Program-made: the position numbers and the translations under genes
NCBI GenBank assembly: GCA_973895155.1
Contig: OZ316892.1
Span: 26,598,001 to 26,662,000 of the forward strand
DNA: 64,000 bases
Reading direction: 5' to 3'
DNA from: Marsupella aquatica
Lineage: Eukaryota; Marchantiophyta
The notes under the pieces: model-generated
What the model saw: only the letters and a program-made list of their open reading frames with translations
Database searches by the model: none
Told to the model about the DNA's origin: nothing
Shown: positions 44,230-53,210 of the stretch, in pieces
Numbering within the stretch: the first letter of the stretch is position 1
Layout: each line of letters begins with the position of its first letter

Positions 44230-45503
44230 AAGGATGCAAGTGACCAGAAGCCAAGTGAGAGCATTAAGATCCATTACCCTACCAAGTAAAGCATTCCTGG
44301 CCAGTCTGGTGATCTTGGTGTGACCTGTAGTACCGGATTGGAAGCCCATAGCCCGTTCTCTCTCCTCAGGACTAGGTTCATCCCATGTACCGGTAGAATG
44401 TCGATAAACCAGGCCAGGACCATCACCCTGAAAGGCATGTGCACCTGGAAAGGATACAAATATAGGCCAAGCAGCACGGGGCTGTCCAATGGTATTGGCT
44501 GGATACCAAGGTGCTGGCTCTTGCCAGGTAACTGGTTGGCAAGAACTGTCAGGATCCAAAATCTGGTCCACTATGAGGTTAGTATCCCTGGATGTGTGGT
44601 GAAGAGCTAACTCCAGCAAGGAAGGTGGTGCAAGGTTAGTCCAAAAGTTACGAAGACGATGATTGTGCATAAGAACCACAGTGCACTGCATCAATGAGAA
44701 GGGGTGGTCCCAAGTAGTGCTGGACCACACTGAAATCCTCTTTGACCTGTGGACGCTGGTCAAACTGAGATGGAGTATTCTCAACATTTGATATAACCAA
44801 CAGCAGGATAAAGGGATTGAGCCTAGGTGAGAATCTGACCCAATGCGGCCAGAACGAGAATCATGCAGTCCTGCACCATGACCAGCAGCTGAAAACCCTT
44901 GGCATTCCCAACCAGCTATGATCAAATCAAGGGAGCCAAGAAGGGTTAAGTGCCGGTGCTGGACAACTGGATATCTGGAGGAAAGAAAGAAAATGCAGAC
45001 TTCCATGCACTGTGTGGAAACTGCTGGGGAAATCGCTCTGAAAATTCCAGTAGACGGGATTCAGCCACTTGCCTTGCACTTGGATCAATGTCCACGTAGA
45101 TGTACTGCTTCACCACCATGCCGGACTGTAGGAGAGCTTCCAGGCCTGTAGAAATGCCACCAAAAAGCTCAAGCAATGTAAGGCCATCCGGAGGAGGAGT
45201 CCATGTAACTGGTGCGCTCCAGATTGGGGCTATTGGTTGTCCATTGTGCTGCCCAAGGTCCTCAAATTTGCGCAATGCAGCCACCAAAGGTCCATGGGCT
45301 GCTTGGAGCCGTTGTACCACCTCTGGTTGACGATCCACGTTGATGATAGTCAAGAAAGATGGAGCAGCATGACCAGAGTCCAGTGTAGCTCTAGTCACAC
45401 AATGCTGCAGCAATACTGTCATCTCTACCACTGGAAATTGATACTGGGATAGCCAAACCAATGGAAGCATGTAATGGAGAAGAAGAAGGTCCAGTATGTA
45501 CAT
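44230..45503 (-). pseudogene. C5-cytosine DNA methyltransferase domain inside the Ty3 element
   Basis: In the frame 45503-44946, motif I is TLLELFGGISTGLEAL (about 45176-45130) and motif II is YVDIDPSARQ. A frameshift near 44950 leads to LDLIIAGWECQGFSAAGHG, motif IV, with the catalytic Cys kept (codon near 44904) but the usual PCQ changed to ECQ. In a third frame lies FILLLVISNVENTPSQ (motif VI-like, near 44800) and AVHCGSYA. A four-base insertion near 44665 returns to the second frame at HRLRNFWTNLAPP (motif VIII). Then come SPEERERAMGFQSG (motif IX) and ARNALLGRVMDLNALTWLL (motif X). The order is that of a complete catalytic domain that transfers methyl from S-adenosylmethionine to cytosine. 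It lies between gag and RT on the same strand, so it belongs to the element. Confidence 0.85.
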
Positions 45504-46169
45504 GAGATTGGACCTCCAAAACCGATGTCACAGGGGCTGATGAAGAATGAAGTGAGCCCTCTAGCGCTCTGATGACAGCTCTAGCATCCAGTTGTAAATC
45601 ATGGCAACTAAAAAGTGGAGTTGTAAGAATCCTTTGTGCCATACCGGGGGAGACAAGCTCAAGCAGCTCAGGAGAAACAACTCCCTGTAAATGTCAGCAG
45701 CACCTGGTGGTGGAATGGATGTAGCTGCAGCTCCCTCCCCTCTCACCAACAAGGTGCGCTCTTCAGCAAGTGTGAGTGGCTGAAAAGATTGGGGCATGAT
45801 AGCCCGAGCTCCCCTGGCTCTAGTCATAGGACCGGCAGCAAGACCATCAGCCTGTACAATGCAGCGTGTGGGAGCAATACGGGAGGCAGCACTGGTCTGC
45901 TGGTAAGCAAAATAGGAAGGACAGAATGAATCTGAAAATTCTACTGTAAGGCCAGGCTGTGTAGCAGAGGACAACACACACTCACCCATATGAGCATCAA
46001 ATGGCAAGCCATAGAAAGAGCGGGGTAGAGATGCTGAACTGTCAGTGGTGCCTGGGCCAGGGATGGGTTGCACGTGACCAGCCGGTTGAGAAGGACCAGC
46101 AGAGGCAGGTGACTTGCCTTTGATGTTGGCAAGTTGGGCACGCAGGGACTCAACCTCATGAGTCAGAGA
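45391..46169 (-). pseudogene. Ty3 linker between gag and methyltransferase
   Basis: The frame after the gag TAG (46169-45561) starts with a short coiled-coil-like SLTHEVESLRAQLANI and then Ser/Pro-rich sequence (GPGTTDSSASLPRSFYGLPF, APTRCIVQADGLAAGPMTRA). It shifts to another frame at 45642-45391. No known domain was recognised. The position would suit a protease, but no convincing D-S/T-G active site lies within it. Confidence 0.45.
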
Positions 46170-47542
46170 CTAGAGTTGAGTTGCCTGGGCATTGTGAGCC
46201 TCCTTCTGAGCTGGTTGCTTCTGTTGCTGCTTGGGCAATTTGTTGGCATTGGGTGCTTTGCCACTGGAAGGAGGAGCAACTGATGCAGTAGGAGCCCTCC
46301 TAGCTGGTGGGGGAGTGAAAATAGGAGCAGGATGAGGGGCCTGCTGTTGTTGCTGCTTCCTCTTTGGGAATTTGGCAAAACAAACTGCCTCCAAGTGACC
46401 CACTTTTCCGCAAAAATCACAAGACAGGTCCTCACCAACAATATCACATTCATTAGCCTTGTGATTGGGGTTACCACAATAATTGCAAGATGGCAGCATG
46501 AAAGCAGCATGGGCTGGCTTGGTCTTGGAACCATACTGTGGCACACGGGAAGGGGTGGCCAGTGTAGGGGCAGCAGCTTGGTACCTGGATTGCGGTGGAT
46601 GCGCAATACTGGCCTCATAATGTGCATGGGCCAACTCAAGTTTTTCAGCAGTGTCATAGACATTGAGCAGGGTGTAGCTATCTCCAAACTCTGAGAATAC
46701 TTGTTGCAACACTTGCGAATGGAGAGCTGGTGTGCCCTCCAATGCGCGAAGATAGCGATGAGCAGCTTCCAGGTCAGTGATACTCTGGGTGTCCTCCTTC
46801 AACTTGAGAAGCCGACGATACATCATCTTTAAGGTTTCATCGCGCTGCCTCACAAAGGTGGCCAACTGCATGATTTTGTCAACACTCTTGATTGGGAATT
46901 CCAATTCAAGAACCTGGAAAAACTTAGCCACTAGATCAGCAAAGGCAGGAGAATCAATGGTGGGAGAAATGCCTGATGTAGCCTGTGCCAAGACAGTGGG
47001 AGTAATTGGTGCAGTGGTAGGAACTGGAGTAGGAGGGGAAGTGGCAGGAGCAACAGCATGGGCTGCAATGGCATTCTGTAAGGCCAATTGTGAGGCTGCC
47101 ACAATTGCACTGGCATAGGTAGGGTTAGGCAATTGTGTGACAGCAAGCAGCCATTGAGAATGCTGCTCATACAATCCAAAGCCTCATGGTGCAATACCTG
47201 GCTAGCTGTTGCAAAAGCATTTGTGAAATTGCTGCCATACTTCAATTCCAATTCGTAAACGACAGTGTAGAAAGTGGATTTGAACTCACGTAAAGAGACA
47301 ATGCCTGGCCGCCCGCTGAAGCGCTCAATGCGGCCAGATGAGTGGCTGGCATCCATGCTGTATGTCGGTGAAGCAGGAACAACCACTAATGCAGAAGGGG
47401 TAAATGGCAATGAAGTGATAGCAGGCTTCGGAGTAGTGGTGAAGCGACCGCCAAATGTAGCAGGAGGATTGCGTGGTGTGGGTGCTGCTGCTGTCTGTGG
47501 ACATCGTCGAAATTTCCGAGACTCCAATGAAATTGGCACCAA
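46170..47542 (-). pseudogene. Ty3 gag with two CCHC zinc knuckles
   Basis: The N-terminal part (47542 to about 47180) contains GRIERFSGRPGIVSLREFK, a typical Ty3 capsid start. A one-base indel near 47178 shifts to the frame starting at 47174, 334 codons long. That frame contains FVRQRDETLKMMYRRL and a capsid-like helical region, then two Cys-X2-Cys-X4-His-X4-Cys knuckles at residues 230-243 (CNYCGNPNHKANEC) and 252-265 (CDFCGKVGHLEAVC). A Gln/Pro-rich tail follows and ends at TAG 46172-46170. Beyond it the same frame continues SLTHEVESLRAQLANI, so gag and pol are in one frame. Role: packaging of element RNA. Confidence 0.85.
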
Positions 47543-47560
47543 TGGTCATGGATCACTCCG

Positions 47561-48024
47561 TAAATGGTACCTGGGTGTCTTTGGCGATGTGCTGCTACAA
47601 CTTGGCTCCTCTGTTGACATGCTGCATGCTCACTCGGGGTGCCTAAATAAAAAATGTCCCCCTTCTAGGTGGTACGAGGTGCCAATGGGAAAGAAACTGA
47701 CAAGAAAAATGAGTGGTAGCCCCAAGGCTAGGAATAAAACCCACAGTGCGAGGCAGAAATGTGTAGACCGGCCCTGCCGAAAATATACTCACAAAAAAAT
47801 GAATGGAAAGAAAACAAGAGGAAACGGTGAAAAGGGTTCTCCGTTATGCGTATACACAGGGGTCTGTGTATACACATAAAGGGCACCGGTCGGTGCCCAA
47901 TGTGGATACATCATCGGGATCCCTGGAAGAAAAAGAGGCCGGAAAGAAGCAGGTGTATGCACACTCGGGAGGCACGGTACCCTATGCTGCAAGGCACGGC
48001 GAGGCGAGGCTCGGTGACAACTTA
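47561..48024. other. Right flank of the Ty3 element
   Basis: No protein recognised. A hairpin at about 47843-47880 pairs TTATGCGTATACACAG with CTGTGTATACACATAA (one mismatch) around a short GGGT loop. A 5' LTR was expected here but no repeat of the left flank was seen. Confidence 0.4.
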
Positions 48025-48875
48025 ATGGCTAGGGCCTGCATAGGGCTTCGTGCCCCACTATGAGCTCCCGAAAAGATGGGGCTACAAGCTCCCCCTATCC
48101 CCCTTTTGAGCCTTGTGCCCTGGCAGCGAGTGACTCCCTAGAGAGGAGTCGAGTGTACTCCCGTGTGAGGGAGTTCGAATTGAACTTCCCTCCCCTCCTT
48201 TAATGCAGCTTGGGCCTTGTGCCCTCTCCTGGCACTCTCGCTCCCCCTCCTGGCCTCCTTTTATTGCAGCATAGGGCCTCGTGCCCACTCCTTACGCTCC
48301 TGCTCCCCTCCTCCTGGCTTTAATGCTGCTGAAGGGCTTCATGCCCTGCAAGAGAACTCCCGAAAGGAGTCTACGTTTACTCCCCCCCTCTTCAATGCTG
48401 ATAGTGGGCTCCGTGCCTCGGGGGGGTCACTTCCACGGAAGTGACACATCACGTGCGACGAAGTATAGGCCCATTTAAATGGGTGTGACGGAAGACTCCC
48501 AAAGTTTGGTGGAAGAACACATAGGGCATGTTTTATTGATTGGTCGACTTTAAAGAACACATAGGCCTATTTAATTGCAAAAAATACTTTCTATAAAGTT
48601 TTTAGGGGTTTTTTAATAAAAAATGACAAAATTTTAAGAAAGAAAGGGCTTTGCAAAAAAATATTTTTCACTTTAAAGTTAGGGGGGTCAAACCCTAAAA
48701 CGTCGCACGCGATGTATGACCCTCCATATAGTGACCCCCCCGAGCTCCGTGCCCTGCAGAAGGACTCCCGAAGGGGGTCGACGTTAACTCCCCCTCCCTC
48801 TTTAAATCTTCATAGGGCCTCGTGCCCTCTCCTTGCGCTTGTGCTCCTGGTCGGCTCCCCCTCCTCGCGCTTAAT
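48025..48875. repeat. Diverged tandem array, units of about 60-100 bp
   Basis: About seven units share TTTAATGCTGCATAGGGCCT, CGTGCCCTGC, ACTCCCGAAAGGAGTC and pyrimidine-rich CTCCCCCTCC segments; copies begin near 48027, 48098, 48199, 48260, 48319, 48392 and 48800. The unit starting at 48392 is split by the MITE at 48417-48744. Confidence 0.75.
48417..48744. mobile_element. MITE copy 1, 328 bp, with 8-bp target duplication
   Basis: The left end reads CTCGGGGGGGTCACTTCC and the right end is the reverse complement of CTCGGGGGGGTCACTATA; further in, ACATCACGTGCGACG pairs with ACATCGCGTGCGACG. Terminal inverted repeats are about 46 bp. The flanks are both CTCCGTGC (48409-48416 and 48745-48752), an 8-bp target duplication. 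The interior is AT-rich with no coding capacity. An 8-bp duplication fits hAT-like or P-like cut-and-paste elements. Confidence 0.93.
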
Positions 48876-51800
48876 TAAATGCTGGCCGAGATGCTGGCAA
48901 CGGGCGCGGGAGGAAGAAAAACGCCGAAGGGAGGGCGCGCGGCCCTATGCGCGACCCAGGGGCAATGATGAGCCCTGCATGTGTATACACAGGCAGGACT
49001 GGGAGACACCTCGCGACGGTAGCTGCGAGGGGAGGCGAAATGAAACAACGGCCGGTGAGAGAAAAGAAAGAACGGGACCCCAAAGGGTCGTGAAAACGTA
49101 AGGCGAAGGGAAGGTGGTCGCGCTGTGACCGGAAAACACCGAATATGGCCCGAAAAAGGTTGTGGCAGTCAGCAACTGGCAGCCATAGTCGAAAGCAGCA
49201 AAGGGTCCCCAGATGCAACCGGAAGCAAAAATCGGGCTCCAACGGGAGCGTTATGTGTATACTTATGTTAAGTATACACATAACACCATATTGAACCCAT
49301 AATTTCAACTCGTCCCTCCGATGTCCGTCAAAGAAATGGCAATGGCTTCACCAGAAATTGTCGAAATCGTCACGAGCAATCTTCTTCCCCTCACCGCTAT
49401 CTCAGCAGTTCTTCTTGAATAAAAGGCGTAAGAGAAACAATTGTACTGAAATCGAATCGAAAACCGGCAGGATGCCAAGATCGGCCGGGAGCATCTAACG
49501 AATCACTGTGTGAATCCCTTGTACGGAATCGACGAGCACTGTCTGAGCTCTGTCAACAGCGATTCAAGAAGAACTAAAAACCAACAAAGAAAGACATGCC
49601 CTAAGTAAACAAAGTCCTGTCGTCACACTAACAAGCATGTTTGCTTCAAGAACGCCTGAAATTTGCTATAAGAACATGTCGCTAACTCAAGTAGTACACT
49701 AGCCCTAACTACATACCTAGCGGGCATGCGAGGGACATGCCGATGTGCATAAGAGGCACTGTCCCTCGGCATGACAGCTCTGCTAAGTGTGGGCTTCTCT
49801 GGTTATATGCTGCTTTCTAAGGTTATTATTTTGTTTGTGGGAAGTACAGCTAAGGGTGGCTTTCTATTTGCCCCTGTTTTCACCCAGGACCCACCTAGGC
49901 CTGTACTTGCAAAAGAGGGCAGTGCCAGTGCAAGTTTGAAGGAGTTCACTTTTTTGCCAGAGTGGCAAACTTAAAGTGTGTGAAGGCTAGGAGAAGATGC
50001 TCAAAATATTCTCTATTCAATTATTTTCCTGACCGTCAGATCTCCCTAGATTTAAGGCTGACCGTTAGATTCTGGCTATGGGGCGTGGGATTAGGTGGAA
50101 CACTGGCTAATGAGACAGCAAAGAAGTAGCGAATTTTGCCAAAAGTGGCAAAAGATTTCTGGGGAGGTGGAATCTAGTGAATTTTAGCCACTAAAAAAAA
50201 ACACTGGGCAGTGCATAGCACTTTGTGGGTCCAAAGTACACTGAACAAATTGGGTCAATTATGCCTATTGGGTAGTGCATCCCTTGTACCTGTTGAGAGG
50301 GGTTGCAACATACTACCTGTCAATAGAGGATTTGTTATTTCAACTTGACGAGCCATAATTATATGTAAATGATAATGACGGTCTGGTCTGAGGTTACTAG
50401 CCTGTAATCCTGTGACTAGAAAATAAAAAAACCTTCATTGCCCCCAGGAAACTTTTATGAGCGTTTTGGAGTAGGGTTCAAGCTAGAACCCCGACCTCCA
50501 GTATTGTCTGGAAAATGGTTACTTTCGGACAAGAGATTATCAGAATAATGGTACCTCCAAAATTAATGATTATACTTCAGTCAAGTGCAGCATTCCCTTT
50601 ACCTGAGTCAGTACATACAATCCAGGGCCAAATGATGGAACCCAGCCTAAGAGCATCACCTGGCTGATTAGGGATACATATTACTCGATACAATGCACTT
50701 TATTGGGGCAAATGGAATATCAGCCAAAGAGCATTACCTGGTGATTAGGGTTGACTCACTCCTAAAACCAAAATTTTGCCCATCATTTGGAGGCATGGAA
50801 CTTAAGAAAGCCCCAATATTGCATTGATTCACTCAGCAGGGGTTCTCCCTCAGTCTTCTTTGACTTGGATTCCCTCCTCAGTTATGCCTTGTCATATTTA
50901 ATTTAGGTTCAAAATCTCAAGCATATATCCACAATTTTGTGACATGTGATGGAATCTCCAAGTGAGATGGGGCTAGAGGCCAAGGATAGCGAGACTTCTG
51001 ACAGCCATTTCTACCAAATAAAGCAATTGGGGTTCTGAAGATAGAGCCTGGCTGCCATTATTTAGGGGCCAGCCTCTCATTTGATTCCACTACGAGAGAT
51101 GCTCTCAGAGTGCTTCTTTCTCTTCTCCAGCAATACTAAACAAATTGCCCAACATACACATCAAAGAAAACATCACAACCAGAGCACAACGGAAGCAATG
51201 CAATTTAGAATAAAATCTTGAAGTAAAAGTATTATATACAGGACCACCTTAATTTGTCCCAAGGATTCATAACCAGGATATTTTCTTAAGTAAACAACAA
51301 ATATACTGGATCGTCGACGTTTATCAGGATTTCTGCAAACTGGCAAACAAGCGATATCTGCGCGCACGATGTAATTAGATTCCTTCTTGCTACTTAACAA
51401 TTTTGTTTACACACAATTTTACCATAAGAATTCAAACTGTAAGCTACCTTTGATCCGACTGACAGTGATATGGCTCTCCACCAAGTCCTGACCAGTGCGA
51501 TGTAGATGATGAGTGCATCCACAATCTTCATTAATGGTACTAGTGGCGGTGCTTTGCAAATCTCCTTGGTGGGGCATTACGATTAATAGTATAGATACTG
51601 GTGCTCTTACATTATGGATCTTCGCATATATGGGTCCCGGTCTTAGATCTACCAGATACTATAATGCCTCTATCGACCAGATACCAATCCGTGATATCTC
51701 TCCTCATCAAACGGATTGATCCGTCGGCCCCGCATCATTATTGGAGAACTGGTCGTTTTTTTTAGTATTGAGAGTCCTTCGTACTGATTGCTGAAGAATT

Positions 51801-52100
51801 GGGAGATTTTGTAAGAATCGAAATTGTTGGCCTGTACCGTGAAATGAACATCTTTCAATTGACATAATCATTCCATGCTCAGTTGGCTTGCTTGTGCTGG
51901 AACATGGATAATAGTTGTGGAAAAAACTATTGTCGACAGACAGCGTAAATCTGATTGATATTTCCAAGCACAAGACAGATCTTCACAGCAAATGAGTGGA
52001 AGTTAAGCTAGCTTCCTTTTTCCAAAGGCCAAAGGCGAGTGACTGTCTATATTGCTACCAGGAATTCTGCTCGTAACTGGATTCTATATAAACCATGGGC
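48876..52100. other. Long spacer, no recognised gene
   Basis: The left part is G/C-rich and continues from the tandem array. From 49700 to 51100 the sequence is unstructured spacer with scattered AT-rich runs. On the minus strand at 51380-51520 and 51290-51400 there are two exon-like open stretches with plausible splice sites, but I recognise no family, so no gene is called. Confidence 0.35.
49247..49288. repeat. Perfect hairpin GTTATGTGTATACTTA / TAAGTATACACATAAC
   Basis: Sixteen-base perfect arms flank a three-base loop. The core TGTATAC is shared with the hairpin at 47843-47880 and with CATGTGTATACACAGG near 48977. Confidence 0.85.
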
Positions 52101-52109
52101 ATAACTCGT

Positions 52110-53210
52110 CCCCCAGGGCTCCGTCAGGATACAACTCCTGAACGGACCAAGCCTATAATGACATACTCGTTCGCGCTAACGATACTTCCATTGGAACATT
52201 CCTAATCTTCAACGAGTCAAAAGCAATTATACAAGAGAACAATCGATTTCATGCAGATCGAGCTCTTTCAATGTAGATCGTATCGATCGGGAGCAGTAGC
52301 ACGTACCAGCTCACCGTAGGAGATTGTTATGATGTCGCAATCGATAGCAAAGTTGATTGATATAGAAAGTATCCGCCATAAACTAATTAAGGTCGAAGAT
52401 GCGCGAAACAAAACTTCGGAAGGTTGAAAGAGTACTGGAGTCACATCAATTTGTTAAGTGAGCAAACCTTGTCCATCATTTCTGTAACGAAAAGTACTTT
52501 CAAGAATCTAAATTCCTGTCGGGAGGAATCCCGTTTCATCAGGTTTGAGACGAAAGTTAGCCTATTCGTTCAGTGCCTTCTAGAAACAAATTGAACATCT
52601 GTGAAAAGGTTTCAGCGAGGGTTTTAGCCACTTTGACAGATTAATTAAACCAATATTGTTGGATCTGTATTCAATTGTTCAATCCTCTATACATGAAACT
52701 TTAGGTTTAAGCCACTTCGACAATTATGTTGCATGCATGGACCGTTGAAGCGCGCGAGGCCTAGAAACCACGATATTTGAACATGAGCTAGCTCCGATAA
52801 ACTATAGCTTGCGTGTCGTATATACCAACGAGGACCAGGTCCAAGAATAGTCCCACGTAACCATCAAAACAATTGTATTGTTGTGCCGGGTCCAAGTTGA
52901 CTAAATTGTGCCATCGAAACGGTTTAGCGCTCCGACTGGCCATATCCTGAAAGGATTGTTCCTCATGTATAGGCAAATGATTTTTAGTTCAGATCCAATG
53001 TACGATTCAAACTTACTAACGTCCCCTAGCCTCCAATAGCGTACGCCTCCTGAACCGATCCCCAAACTGATCAAGCCATAGCGTACTCGTTGACGTTAAC
53101 GAAGCATCGATCCAATACTTTCAATGACTCAACAGCAGTTTATACAAATGAACGAGAACCTACCGATTTGGAAGCTCCGCCACTATCGTATCGAGAGTGA
53201 GTAAATGCAC
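52110..53210. repeat. Diverged direct duplication, segments about 0.9 kb apart
   Basis: The segment 52130-52265 (CTCCTGAACGGACCAAGCCT, CATACTCGTT, CGCTAACGATACTTCCATTG) is similar to 53045-53180 (CTCCTGAACCGATCCCC, CGTACTCGTT, ACGTTAACGAAGCATCGATCC). The sequence between them is unrelated spacer. Coding potential was not found in either. Confidence 0.5.

Larger units (their letters stand above)
40600..47560 (-). mobile_element. Ty3/gypsy retrotransposon with DNA methyltransferase and PHD finger
   Basis: Reading right to left, this element encodes gag with two zinc knuckles, a spacer of unknown role, a C5-cytosine methyltransferase, reverse transcriptase, RNase H, integrase and a PHD finger. 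RT before integrase marks it as Ty3/gypsy. A clear aspartic protease was not found; the only candidate is an LDSG near 45380. Five in-frame stops, all TAG, and several indels break the coding region, so this copy is dead. LTRs were not located: neither flank shows an obvious direct repeat, and the region right of 47560 is occupied by other repeats. Coordinates are therefore those of the coding region. Confidence 0.88.

Noticed and set aside
49317-49419. Short plus-strand ORF starting MSVKEMAMASPEIVEIV
   Set aside because: It looks gene-like in composition but is only 33 codons, has no recognised family and no supporting neighbour exon.
51290-51540. Two exon-like minus-strand stretches with splice-like borders
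   Set aside because: They can be joined in frame, but the product is short and matches no family I know.
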